This document shows positions 40,943-50,068 of a DNA stretch of 64,000 bases, piece after piece. The translations under genes were made by a program, and so were the position numbers. Positions within the stretch are counted from its first letter, which is position 1, and the number at the start of each line of letters is the position of its first letter. Below the pieces are notes generated by a model. It was not told the DNA's origin. It ran no database searches and saw only the letters and a list, made by a program, of their open reading frames with translations. This stretch comes from Mycetocola zhadangensis (lineage in GTDB: Bacteria; Actinomycetota; Actinomycetes; Actinomycetales; Microbacteriaceae). The stretch spans positions 310,001-374,000 of the forward strand of contig NZ_RCWJ01000004.1 of NCBI RefSeq assembly GCF_003668565.1. Reading direction: 5' to 3'.

Positions 40943-42799
40943 ATGAGCAGCAGTCACGCCCGCCTCGACGACGAGGTACTCCGAGCCAGCCGCCAAGACG
41001 GCACCTACCCTCGACCGCAGCTTCTGCGACCGAACTGGGCCGACCTCAGCGGAACCTGGTCGTTCGCGTTCGATGACGCAAACGAGGGCCTTGCCAAGCA
41101 CTGGTTCGACGCGCCGGCGTTCGACCGGGAGATTGTGGTTCCCTTCCCATTCGAATCGGAAGCGTCCGGTATCCACGACCCGTCGTTCCACCCGGTCGTC
41201 TGGTACTCCCGCGAGCTCACCGCCGACGAGCTTGCGGCAACCGGATTCTCAGCTGGCGACCGACGCCTGCACCTGCACTTCGGTGCGGTCGACTACCGCG
41301 CCCAGGTCTGGCTCAACGGTGTGCACCTTGGAGCGCACGAGGGCGGACACACCCCGTTCTCCTTCGATGTGACCGACGCTCTCGATTCCTCGAGTGCCAC
41401 CCAACTTCTCGTGGTGCGCGCTGAGGACGACCCGCTCGATGTTTCGCAACCGCGGGGCAAGCAGGACTGGCGCCTCGAGCCGCACTCCATCTGGTACCAC
41501 CGCACGTCGGGAATCTGGCAGCCTGTGTGGTTGGAATCGACCGCCGACACCTTCGTGACCCTCCTTCACACCACCCCGAACGTCCCGGAAGGCACAGTCA
41601 CGCTCCGGGTCGATCTCAACCGCCGACCGACCACCGACGTGCGCCTGAAGATGGCTGTCTCGTGTGAGGGCGACGAGTTGGCAACAGTGAGCGTCGCCGC
41701 GCGGGATATCGGCACCACCGTCGTCGTGCACCTGCCCCTGCAGTCCAACGGCCAGGCCTACGAGGAGTTGCTCTGGTCGCCTGAACACCCGCGGCTCCTC
41801 GACGTCAGCGTGACCGTGCTCGAAGATGCCGCATCGGCACAGGTTGCTGACGAGGTCTATTCCTATTTCGGGATGCGTTCCGCGACAGTTGCTGGCGGGC
41901 ACTTCCTGCTGAACGATCGCCCCTATTACGTCCGCAGCGTGCTGAACCAGGGCTATTGGCCCGAGTCGCATCTCGCCGCGCCAAGCGCCGCAGCGTTGAA
42001 GCGCGAGGCAGAGCTCATCAAGGAGCTTGGCTTCAACGCCACCCGTGTGCACCAGAAGTTCGAGGACCCCCGCTTCCTGTTCTGGGCCGACGTCCTCGGT
42101 CTCCTCGTCTGGGCAGAGACCCCCGGCACCTTCGAGTTCAGTCCGCGCGCGATCACGCGCATGAGCGCCGAATGGACCGCCGTCATCGAACGTGACCTGT
42201 CGCATCCGTCCATCGTTACGTGGGTGCCCCTCAACGAGAGCTGGGGAGTGCAGCACATCGCGCACGACTCGCGCATGCGGGCGTACGCCCAGTCGCTCGT
42301 GTCGCTCACCCGTGCGCTCGACCCCTCACGCCCCGTGGTCTCGAACGACGGCTGGGAGCACGTCGACTCCGACATCCTGAGCATCCACGACTACGAGTGG
42401 TCAGGCGAGGTCCTCGGCGACCGATATCGCGACAAGGATGCCTGCGAGGCGCTGCTTGGAGGAATCGGCCCTGCGGGGCGACGGATGCTCCTGGCTGGCC
42501 AGGAGATCGGCGAACGACCCGTCATGGTGACCGAGTTCGGCGGCATTTCCTATGCATCGAAGCAGGTTCCAGACGACGCGTGGGGATACTCAACGGCTAC
42601 GAGCTCGGACGACTTCGTCGACCGCCTCGACGCTGTGCTCGGTGCCCTCGCCGAGAGTTCGGCACTCGCCGGCTTCTGCTACACCCAACTGGTCGACACT
42701 CTGCAGGAGACAAACGGTCTGTTGGCGGACGACCGAACGCCCAAGGCCGACATGGCCACCTTGCGTCGGGTGATCACTCGATCCGGCCCGGCGGCGTAG
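40943..42799 (+). CDS. Family 2 glycoside hydrolase (beta-galactosidase/beta-glucuronidase type)
   Basis: 618 residues. An N-terminal jelly-roll sugar-binding domain (about 30-200), an immunoglobulin-like domain (about 205-310) and a TIM barrel with the acid/base Glu432 in WVPLNESWG and the nucleophile Glu531 in VTEFGG. No signal peptide, so it acts in the cytoplasm on imported oligosaccharides. Family specificity covers galactose, glucuronate, mannose and arabinose; it cannot be fixed here. The ATG at 40943 follows the -10 by 6 nt; a GTG two codons earlier is an alternative. Confidence 0.88.
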   Translation: MSSSHARLDDEVLRASRQDGTYPRPQLLRPNWADLSGTWSFAFDDANEGLAKHWFDAPAFDREIVVPFPFESEASGIHDPSFHPVVWYSRELTADELAATGFSAGDRRLHLHFGAVDYRAQVWLNGVHLGAHEGGHTPFSFDVTDALDSSSATQLLVVRAEDDPLDVSQPRGKQDWRLEPHSIWYHRTSGIWQPVWLESTADTFVTLLHTTPNVPEGTVTLRVDLNRRPTTDVRLKMAVSCEGDELATVSVAARDIGTTVVVHLPLQSNGQAYEELLWSPEHPRLLDVSVTVLEDAASAQVADEVYSYFGMRSATVAGGHFLLNDRPYYVRSVLNQGYWPESHLAAPSAAALKREAELIKELGFNATRVHQKFEDPRFLFWADVLGLLVWAETPGTFEFSPRAITRMSAEWTAVIERDLSHPSIVTWVPLNESWGVQHIAHDSRMRAYAQSLVSLTRALDPSRPVVSNDGWEHVDSDILSIHDYEWSGEVLGDRYRDKDACEALLGGIGPAGRRMLLAGQEIGERPVMVTEFGGISYASKQVPDDAWGYSTATSSDDFVDRLDAVLGALAESSALAGFCYTQLVDTLQETNGLLADDRTPKADMATLRRVITRSGPAA

Positions 42800-42862
42800 T
42801 GGCCGGAGGCTCGCCGCCTCAAGCGGGGTGGGCCCGGAGTTGCAGGCGATAACCTGTAATCC

Positions 42863-44236
42863 ATGACGACATCCCCGGTGCTGCCGCCCGTTGCGCTCTC
42901 GACCGAGCGTCTCTGGGTGGTAGGAATCGGCGCGCTCGCGATGTTCGTCGCATTCGCGGGTGACGGCATCCGTAATTTGATCACCATCTGGGGCTTCGCG
43001 GCGCTGGCGATTTTCGTTGCGCTGGCGTGCGTGGTGGGAATCATTCGGGTCAAGCCGGCGATCGACAGGTCACGGCTACCGAAGGCGTTGATCGGTTTTC
43101 TGGGCTTCGCGGTGCTCTCAACGGCGTGGTCTGCGTACACCGGGGCCTCGCTGTTCACGCTCCTTGGCACCACCCTGACGACAATCGTTGGGATTTATCT
43201 TGCGCTCGTGCTCACCTGGTCAGAGGTCGTGCGGGTTCTTGCCATCGCGCTCAAATGGGTGCTCGGTTTGTCGATCCTGTTCGAGCTCTGGGTCGCATTC
43301 ATTGTCCGCTCCCCTGTGCTGCCGCTCTTTGTTGACTTCGGCGACGAGAAGCCGCCGCTGCTCGCGATGTGGTCGCGCAATCTACTTCTCGAGGGCGGGC
43401 GCATCCAGGGGATCTTGGGCAATTCGAACCTGCTGGCCGTCATCGCACTGTTCGGCATCGTCATCTTTGGCCTGCAGCTCACGGCCGGCAGTGTGCGCCG
43501 CAGCTGGGGAATTGCATGGCTCGCTCTCGCGGTTGTGATTTTTGGGCTGACGCGCTCGAGCACAATGATTATCGCCGCGGTGGCCGCAGCCATAGTGCTG
43601 GGGGCTGCGGTTCTCATTCGAAGAAGCACGACGGCGAGGGGCCGCACCGCCGTATATTTCGGGCTCGGAGCACTTGCTGGCGTCGGCGTCTTGTTTGTCA
43701 CGGTCTTCAACAACATCTTCCTCGCGCTTTTCGGCAAGAGCCCCGACCTGACCGGCCGTCTCGGCATCTGGGAGGAGGTCATCACCCTCGCGCAGCAACG
43801 CCCCTGGTTTGGTTGGGGCTACTCAAGCCCGTGGATTCCGTGGGTCGAACCGTTCGATGACCTCATCGTCCGTCGTGGAGTGCTGCAGTTGCACGCTCAC
43901 AATGCCTGGCTCGATGTCTGGTTCCAGCTCGGCGTGATCGGAGTGGTCCTGTTCGCTGCGGTCGTCGTGTCTATGTTGTGGCGCAGCTGGTTCGCCGCGG
44001 TCGACCGCCCTCGTTTCGACCTCCGTGACGACCGTCCGTACACAGTGCTGTCATTGTTGCCGATCCTCCTGGCGGTGGTGCTCGTCGTGCAGTCCGTCGC
44101 CGAGAGCCGCATCCTGATTGAATCGGGCTGGGTACTCGTTGTCGCCCTCGCGCTCAAGACGAAGCAGTACCCGGTGATGGATGCCGTGAAGCAGCCCACC
44201 CTCTCCCCCGAGCTCGCTGTCGAAACCGGCCGATGA
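42863..44236 (+). CDS. O-antigen ligase/polymerase family membrane protein (first of two)
   Basis: 457 residues with about twelve membrane segments and the large extracytoplasmic loop of the Wzy_C/WaaL family (GWGYSSPWIPWVEPF, then LQLHAHNAWLDVWFQLG). Such proteins polymerise or ligate lipid-linked glycans at the outer face of the membrane. The ATG lies 7 nt after TAACCT, suggesting a leaderless message. The stop overlaps the next, related gene in an ATGA. Confidence 0.87.
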   Translation: MTTSPVLPPVALSTERLWVVGIGALAMFVAFAGDGIRNLITIWGFAALAIFVALACVVGIIRVKPAIDRSRLPKALIGFLGFAVLSTAWSAYTGASLFTLLGTTLTTIVGIYLALVLTWSEVVRVLAIALKWVLGLSILFELWVAFIVRSPVLPLFVDFGDEKPPLLAMWSRNLLLEGGRIQGILGNSNLLAVIALFGIVIFGLQLTAGSVRRSWGIAWLALAVVIFGLTRSSTMIIAAVAAAIVLGAAVLIRRSTTARGRTAVYFGLGALAGVGVLFVTVFNNIFLALFGKSPDLTGRLGIWEEVITLAQQRPWFGWGYSSPWIPWVEPFDDLIVRRGVLQLHAHNAWLDVWFQLGVIGVVLFAAVVVSMLWRSWFAAVDRPRFDLRDDRPYTVLSLLPILLAVVLVVQSVAESRILIESGWVLVVALALKTKQYPVMDAVKQPTLSPELAVETGR

Positions 44237-45543
44237 CCTCTCCGCGCCCGTTCCCGCATCACCCTGCCATCGCCACGCTGATTCGAGGGCTGGCCAGCGC
44301 TCACGCCGCAGCAGCCCTGAGCCTGACCATCTTCGGAGTGGCCTTTGCCACACCGTTGATTCGGTCGATGCTCGGCTGGAACGGGTTAGTCGGCGTCGTA
44401 GCAGCTCTGGTTCCGATCGCCATCCTGGTCGTGATCGCCAGGTGGGACACAATCGAGTGGCACGGGCTTTTGCCGGTCTCGATCTTCGCGTTCGTGGGGT
44501 GGTGCCTGCTTTCGACGTTCTGGACGGACCACCAGTGGGTCACCCTCGCCAGCTCGCTGTACCAGATCGCCTTTGCATTTCTGGGTCTGACGGTCGCGCT
44601 CACGAGGGACATGATCCAAATTGTGCGGTCCGTGGGTTCCGTGCTTCGTGCGCTCCTGACCGCGTCGATCGCGATCGAAGTACTCTCCGGGCTCGTCCTC
44701 GACATGCCTTTCGCGTTCATGGGCGTACAGGGAAACATCGCCATGGGCGGGCCGATTCAGGGCGTGTTCGGCACGCGCAACATGCTCGGATTCATGGCGC
44801 TGATTGCACTCGTGACGTTCGTGGTCGAGTGGCGAACGCGCGCGGTGACCAGGGGCACACTGATCTACTCCCTCGCGATCGCCGTCGCCTGCCTCGGCCT
44901 AAGCCAGTCCCCGGTCACAGCCCTCGTCGCTATGGCTCTCGGTCTGGCGGCCCTCGCCCTGTACGGACTCCGCCAGGCGCCGAAGGAAACCCGGCGCACC
45001 CTCCAGTGGGCGCTAGCCGGGTTGACCCTCATCGGGCTCTACATCACTTACCTGTCACGGTCGCGCGTGCTCGCCCTGCTAAACGCGGGAAGCGAATTTG
45101 AGTACCGTTACTTGCTCTGGTCCCAGGCTTGGAAGCTTGTCCCCGTTCATGACCTCGAGGGTTGGGGCTGGACAGGGTTCTGGCAGGACGTGGCGCCCTA
45201 CAGCTACATCAATAATGCGCTTGTCCGCGAGCATGACACGAGCCTCAACGCTTTCCTCGACGTCTACCTTCAGGTCGGCCTTGTCGGCCTCTGTGCTTTT
45301 CTCGCTCTGATCGTTTTGGCATTTGTGCGCTCGTGGCTGCTGGCCTCAAACCGCCGAACTGTCACCTACACCTGGCCGGCACTGGTTATGGTCGCGCTGA
45401 TCGCCACCAGCACCGCTGAAAGCTTCATCCTTGTCGAAGCTGGCTGGTTGCTCCTTGTTGTCTGTTCCGTGAAGGCGTCTCAGAACATGAGCTGGCGGTC
45501 CCGGTTGCGGAACAGTACGGTTTCCCCCGTACCGACCGAGTGA
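44233..45543 (+). CDS. O-antigen ligase/polymerase family membrane protein (second of two)
   Basis: 436 residues, same architecture as the preceding gene: about twelve spans and the loop GWGWTGFWQDVAPYS followed by HDTSLNAFLDVYLQVG. The two appear to be diverged tandem duplicates; their C-terminal spans align (LVEAGWLLLVV against IESGWVLVVAL). Translationally coupled to the first copy by a 4-nt overlap. Confidence 0.87.
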   Translation: MTSPRPFPHHPAIATLIRGLASAHAAAALSLTIFGVAFATPLIRSMLGWNGLVGVVAALVPIAILVVIARWDTIEWHGLLPVSIFAFVGWCLLSTFWTDHQWVTLASSLYQIAFAFLGLTVALTRDMIQIVRSVGSVLRALLTASIAIEVLSGLVLDMPFAFMGVQGNIAMGGPIQGVFGTRNMLGFMALIALVTFVVEWRTRAVTRGTLIYSLAIAVACLGLSQSPVTALVAMALGLAALALYGLRQAPKETRRTLQWALAGLTLIGLYITYLSRSRVLALLNAGSEFEYRYLLWSQAWKLVPVHDLEGWGWTGFWQDVAPYSYINNALVREHDTSLNAFLDVYLQVGLVGLCAFLALIVLAFVRSWLLASNRRTVTYTWPALVMVALIATSTAESFILVEAGWLLLVVCSVKASQNMSWRSRLRNSTVSPVPTE

Positions 45544-45619
45544 CGCTTGCCTGCTCAGCACGGACTCTGCGGAGGCGGTCGTTCGAGTGAGCGAAACCAC
45601 CGTTGGTAGACTTTCCAGC

Positions 45620-46243
45620 GTGAAGATCCGCGAGCTCGCCGTCCAGGGCGCATTTGAAGTAACCCCCCAGCAGTTCCCCGACGACAGGGGGGTCTTCATG
45701 GAGTGGTACCGATTCGACAAGCTTGAGGCCGTCGTCGGCCATCCGCTGAGGCTTGCGCAAGCGAATACATCCGTCTCGCGCAAAGGGAGCCTTCGGGGCA
45801 TTCATTATGCCGACATTCCGCCGGGCCAGGCAAAGTATGTCACTGCCATGCGTGGAGCAGTTCTTGACTTCGTAGTCGACATCCGCGAAGGTTCAGCCAC
45901 TTTCGGGCAATGGGACTCCGTGCTACTCGACGACGGTGATAGGCGGGCTGTCTATATCTCGGAGGGCCTCGGACATTGTTTTCTGGCGCTCACGGACGAT
46001 GCGACAGTGTCCTACCTTGTTAGCGAAACGTTCAGTCCCGGCCGCGAACACGGGATCACTCCACTCGACCCAGATATCGATCTGCGCTTCCCGCTAGAAG
46101 CAGATGAGCTGCTGCTGTCCGAGAAAGACCGGGGCGCGCCAACCCTAGGCTCGTTGACAGGAAAGAACGTCCTCCCCCAATGGAGCGACTCGCTCAAACT
46201 CTCCGCAGTATTGCAAACAGGCACGAAAGGCATGAGGAATTAG
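45620..46243 (+). CDS. rmlC: dTDP-4-dehydrorhamnose 3,5-epimerase
   Basis: 207 residues from the GTG. RmlC cupin fold with [10 protein letters not shown], the catalytic His in SLRGIHYAD, the Lys in QAKYV and [10 protein letters not shown]. It makes dTDP-4-keto-L-rhamnose for rhamnosyl surface glycans. The start at 45620 matches the conserved KIRELAV beginning and lies 7 nt after TAGACT (leaderless); an earlier in-frame GTG at 45587 with GGAGG upstream is possible. One nucleotide separates the stop from rmlA. RmlB and RmlD are not in the window. Confidence 0.93.
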   Translation: MKIRELAVQGAFEVTPQQFPDDRGVFMEWYRFDKLEAVVGHPLRLAQANTSVSRKGSLRGIHYADIPPGQAKYVTAMRGAVLDFVVDIREGSATFGQWDSVLLDDGDRRAVYISEGLGHCFLALTDDATVSYLVSETFSPGREHGITPLDPDIDLRFPLEADELLLSEKDRGAPTLGSLTGKNVLPQWSDSLKLSAVLQTGTKGMRN

Positions 46244-46244
46244 T

Positions 46245-47105
46245 ATGCGTGGAATCATTCTCGCCGGAGGATCGGGCACTCGCCTTTGGCCCATCACTAA
46301 GGGCATCTCGAAGCAACTGATGCCGATCTATGACAAGCCCATGATTTATTACCCCTTGTCCACCCTCATGATGGCGGGTATCACGGAGGTACTCATAATC
46401 ACGACTCCGGAGTACAACGCGCAATTCAAGGCGCTCCTTGGCGATGGTTCCCAACTCGGCATGCGGCTCGAATACGCAGTCCAGCCCTCGCCCGACGGCC
46501 TCGCGCAGGCATTCATCATTGGGGAAGAATTCATCGGAGATGATTCTGTCGCCCTCGTTCTCGGGGATAACATATTCCACGGAGCCGGACTGGGAACTGC
46601 ACTGAAGAAGAATTCATCCGTCAACGGGGCACTCATCTTTGCGTACCACGTGGCTGATCCCACAGCGTATGGAGTGGTCGAATTTGACGACTCGATGCGA
46701 GCGGTTTCCATCGAAGAAAAGCCGCTGCAGCCGCGCAGCAACTACGCCGTCCCAGGCCTTTATTTTTATGACAACAAGGTAGTCGAAATAGCAAAGTCTA
46801 TTGAGCCGAGCGCCCGAGGGGAACTTGAGATTTCGTCGATCAACGAGGAGTATCTAAATCAAGGCACCCTCAAAGTTGAGATACTAGCTCGCGGCACCGC
46901 ATGGCTGGATACCGGCACCTTCGAATCGATGATGCAGGCCAGCGACTATGTTCGTGTAATCGAAGAACGCCAAGGATTCAAAGTCGGTTGCATCGAAGAG
47001 ATTGCTTGGCGCAATGGTCTTATTTCGTCCGCGGAGCTCGGCGAACTGGCAGAGCCGCTCGTGAAGAGTGGATACGGTCGCTACCTGCAGACCCTGCTGA
47101 AGTAA
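46245..47105 (+). CDS. rmlA: Glucose-1-phosphate thymidylyltransferase
   Basis: 286 residues. Nucleotidyltransferase signature [17 protein letters not shown] at about residues 7-23, then [20 protein letters not shown], the LGDNIFHG block and the [12 protein letters not shown] region. It makes dTDP-glucose from glucose 1-phosphate and dTTP, the first step to dTDP-rhamnose. It follows rmlC with GAGGA 8 nt before the ATG. Codon choice is visibly more AT-rich (many AAT, ATT, GAA) than in the genes to the left. Confidence 0.95.
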   Translation: MRGIILAGGSGTRLWPITKGISKQLMPIYDKPMIYYPLSTLMMAGITEVLIITTPEYNAQFKALLGDGSQLGMRLEYAVQPSPDGLAQAFIIGEEFIGDDSVALVLGDNIFHGAGLGTALKKNSSVNGALIFAYHVADPTAYGVVEFDDSMRAVSIEEKPLQPRSNYAVPGLYFYDNKVVEIAKSIEPSARGELEISSINEEYLNQGTLKVEILARGTAWLDTGTFESMMQASDYVRVIEERQGFKVGCIEEIAWRNGLISSAELGELAEPLVKSGYGRYLQTLLK

Positions 47106-47115
47106 ATAATGTACC

Positions 47116-47134
47116 GAGCACAACTTCGGTGCTC
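47116..47134 (+). terminator. Short hairpin after rmlA
   Basis: GAGCAC and GTGCTC form a 6-bp stem around the loop AACTTCG, 10 nt beyond the rmlA stop. Weak but well placed. Confidence 0.4.
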
Positions 47135-47742
47135 CCGCTACGCGAGACGTTGGACGTCCGCAACGTGGGCGCTACGCGGAAACGCCCGCGCCTTGGGTTG
47201 AAGTGCCCAGATCGCACCTGCTCCTCATGTGAGCGACGCCAAACTGTGCTCACTGTCAAGGGCTGCGCTACCCCAGCACCGGGACATGAAATTCAAAGAC
47301 GGTCAGATGTTCGCCATTTCGAATCTTTGCATCGCAAGGGCGCCGCCGGTGAGGCAACGACAATGGTGATGATGACCCTCCGGATATCGCCAGAGAGCGC
47401 GCAGCCTCCGCGCGCAACCGCGGCGAGACGTCCACTCGGGTGCGCGCGTAGCGGCCCGCTGGAGACCGCTACGACCGGCTCTTTGACCTCCCGCGCCTTA
47501 TGGTCAGACGATCTCTGATCCAATCAGGGGCTCACATGTTTCAGGGACCCGCAAGGCTTCCGGTCTCTCGTGACAGGGCATGGGGCCTGCGCCACCACCC
47601 GATCGCAAGTGAACTCGAATGCGGCTTGCGACTCTTCCAAGGCATGTCTCACTCCGCTTGTGGCTGAGAGCTAAGATCGCGTTCGAGCCCACAGTCGAGC
47701 CGGCTCTGAGCTGCGCGTTCCTGTGCGTGGGGGCTTACGGGT
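47135..47742. other. Geneless stretch inside the polysaccharide locus
   Basis: Between rmlA and the convergent YfhO-like gene I find no open frame with plausible start, ribosome binding site or family motif, no transposase remnant that I can recognise, and no inverted repeat that would mark an insertion element. The composition is mixed. It may be a decayed gene or the scar of a rearrangement. Confidence 0.5.
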
Positions 47743-49986
47743 TCAGGCGGGATCCAGGGCCTGTACTCCTCTGTCAGATTCGTCACTTCGCCCAATGCGA
47801 TCGTTCCTTCGTCTGAGAAACACCGCTACTGCCCAGCCAGCAACGCCCATGACCGCGAGCACGAACGCGGCCACCTCTATATGCCAACCGGGCGGTCGGA
47901 AAGTTATCGTCACAGTGTCCCCGACGCGACCTCCGGGGACGTCCACGCCGAGGAGGAATCCATCGACAGGGCTGCGAGTCAAGTCGGCATTCTCTGCGAA
48001 ATAGCCAGGCCAGGCCAACCTGCTAAAAGCCACTGTGCCACCGTTCGAAGGGACTGCGACCACTCGCAAGTTGATCTCGGTGTCACTTATTCCAATCGTT
48101 TCGACTTCGGTACCTTCGCTCGTCCAAACGACTCCCCCCGCGGGAGGAATTGGTTCTATGCGCGTCCACTCAGCCGTCAGCCCCTCGTCCGAAACAACCC
48201 TCCATCCTGGCGGCGGCGATTCCCAAGCGGACGCGGGTACCGATGTTTTTAGGATTTGGAGACTGTTTATGGATAGTTGGTCGACGAGAAGGAGCCCCGT
48301 AGCCCGTCGCTCGAAGAGCGAGTCAAGCAATTCCGGGCAAGTCCCTCCTAGGTACTGCAAGCAGAGCGCGGAGTTGTAGGCTGCAAAACCGATCAACTGA
48401 TAGCGGTTCTGTACTCTAGCTGGACTGAGATACCACGAGTTTGCCATGGACGTTTCTCGCCAAGCGGCTGGGTTACCTCCATACTGCGTTGGGTCGCCGA
48501 CCACGAGCACATCGCCTGGGAGGTCTTGCAGGACGCTCTTCGCGATACTCGTATCCGCCGGCACATTGTTTTTGGAAAGCGGACTCGCTGGAGTGTCGTG
48601 GTGCTGAATCAAAGTCGTCATAAGTGCAATGGTTGCGACAACGCCGGCGACCCGGCCCCATTGCGTCCCGTCTTGACGCCACCTGTTGGTACGTAAAACG
48701 AACCAAACCAGAAATACTCCGACCGATGCGCAAGCAAAGGCTGCAAGGAGCGCAAGTAAATGGCTCGGTAGCTGCGCCCATGCCAAATACGCTCCAATCG
48801 CGATGATTGCCAGCGCGGCAATCAGCCTTTGTTTACTCATTCTCGGAGCCGGCCATCGACTGAGGAGAATCACGCTCAGCAAGATAGCTGCGAGCGCTAC
48901 ATAAGGCATGAAACGCACTGGATACCGGAGAGGTCCGATCACCGTGGGAAGCAGGACATAAGCTGTCGCGAGAACGAGCACGATCGCCACATCACGAATC
49001 AACGCTCTACCCGCGACCGCCCTTTTCCAATCGACAAAACACAAGACAGGAAGGAACCAGGCAATGTAGAGCATGGGGCTGGTAGCCGTTGGGCCCGTCC
49101 ACCACCATGAAGCAACCTGTGGGAACGCGGTTGCGAGCGTTGAGCTGAGCAGCCCAGCGATATCCGTGGCCATCATTCCGTCGTTGCCAACTACGGACAC
49201 GGCACGATTCGTCACCGAGCCCGTTAGCACGCCAGGTAGAAACACTGTCACCGCAACGAGAACGAGGGCTAGTCCGACGCCGACGACTTTCCACGCGGAT
49301 GGCCAAGCGCGACGAAGGAGGGCATCAATCCCGACCGCAAGCAACACGAACCCGATCGCAAATGTGCCTTGAAGATAGCCCACGGTGACAATCAAGTAGC
49401 CGCTCAGGAAAGCCCACAAGGGCAGGTCCGCGCCAAGAACTAAACGTCTCAACATGAGCCAGAAGTACGGAATCAAAGCCCACACAATGAGGCCGGTAAC
49501 CCAAGACGGGCTATCGAAGTAGACGGTGAAGCCGTTTAACGTCACGGCGACGCCACCAACGAAAGCAAGCTCGGGCCGGGCGCCATACGACCGCGCCAGC
49601 AGGAAGACCCCAACCGACGCCAACACAAGGAAACTTATCTTTATCGCTGTCATGGTGGCCACTGCGTTACCACCGAGATAGGTCATCACGCCCAGCAGCA
49701 TCATCAGTGGGTTCCAGGTGCCCCATTGACCCTCAGCGAGGAAATTCCCGCTCGACCACACTGAGGGGTCTAGGACAGGAATCTTCCCGGAGGTCAGACT
49801 TTGTCCCAGATGGAACCAGACGCCGAAGGCCCCATTCTCGGTATCATCCTGAAAATAGAATCGACGGTTCCACATCAATGGGAGCAAGGCAAGTACGGCA
49901 GTCAATCCCGCAGTCGCCAACAACCATGAACCGGCGTGGAGCGCAGGGCGTGCGGTGTCGTCCCCTTGGGTACTCTGCCCAACCAT
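47743..49986 (-). CDS. YfhO-like multi-spanning membrane protein (copy 1)
   Basis: 747 residues, about twelve to thirteen membrane segments over residues 20-480, an extracytoplasmic C-terminal domain and a last span near 715-735. The pattern resembles YfhO/GT-C-type proteins, which in Firmicutes glycosylate lipoteichoic acid. Extracytoplasmic acidic loop FYFQDDTENGAFG near residue 45 is the likely GT-C active-site loop. A paralogue lies at 53933-56281. The ATG at 49986 has AAGGGA 9 nt upstream; the longer frame runs into the neighbouring gene. The sugar and acceptor are unknown. Confidence 0.78.
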   Translation of the reverse strand: MVGQSTQGDDTARPALHAGSWLLATAGLTAVLALLPLMWNRRFYFQDDTENGAFGVWFHLGQSLTSGKIPVLDPSVWSSGNFLAEGQWGTWNPLMMLLGVMTYLGGNAVATMTAIKISFLVLASVGVFLLARSYGARPELAFVGGVAVTLNGFTVYFDSPSWVTGLIVWALIPYFWLMLRRLVLGADLPLWAFLSGYLIVTVGYLQGTFAIGFVLLAVGIDALLRRAWPSAWKVVGVGLALVLVAVTVFLPGVLTGSVTNRAVSVVGNDGMMATDIAGLLSSTLATAFPQVASWWWTGPTATSPMLYIAWFLPVLCFVDWKRAVAGRALIRDVAIVLVLATAYVLLPTVIGPLRYPVRFMPYVALAAILLSVILLSRWPAPRMSKQRLIAALAIIAIGAYLAWAQLPSHLLALLAAFACASVGVFLVWFVLRTNRWRQDGTQWGRVAGVVATIALMTTLIQHHDTPASPLSKNNVPADTSIAKSVLQDLPGDVLVVGDPTQYGGNPAAWRETSMANSWYLSPARVQNRYQLIGFAAYNSALCLQYLGGTCPELLDSLFERRATGLLLVDQLSINSLQILKTSVPASAWESPPPGWRVVSDEGLTAEWTRIEPIPPAGGVVWTSEGTEVETIGISDTEINLRVVAVPSNGGTVAFSRLAWPGYFAENADLTRSPVDGFLLGVDVPGGRVGDTVTITFRPPGWHIEVAAFVLAVMGVAGWAVAVFLRRRNDRIGRSDESDRGVQALDPA

Positions 49987-50068
49987 CGTGTCGTCCCTTC
50001 GGAGCGGTCCCGTCTGTTTCAAAGCGGCCGAAACGGGCGGCGAAGCGGTGCGGAGCCCGCCCGTCACC

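Noticed and set aside
47135-47742. Mobile element scar between rmlA and the YfhO-like gene
   Set aside because: No terminal inverted repeats, target-site duplication or transposase-like translation could be seen; left as a geneless stretch.
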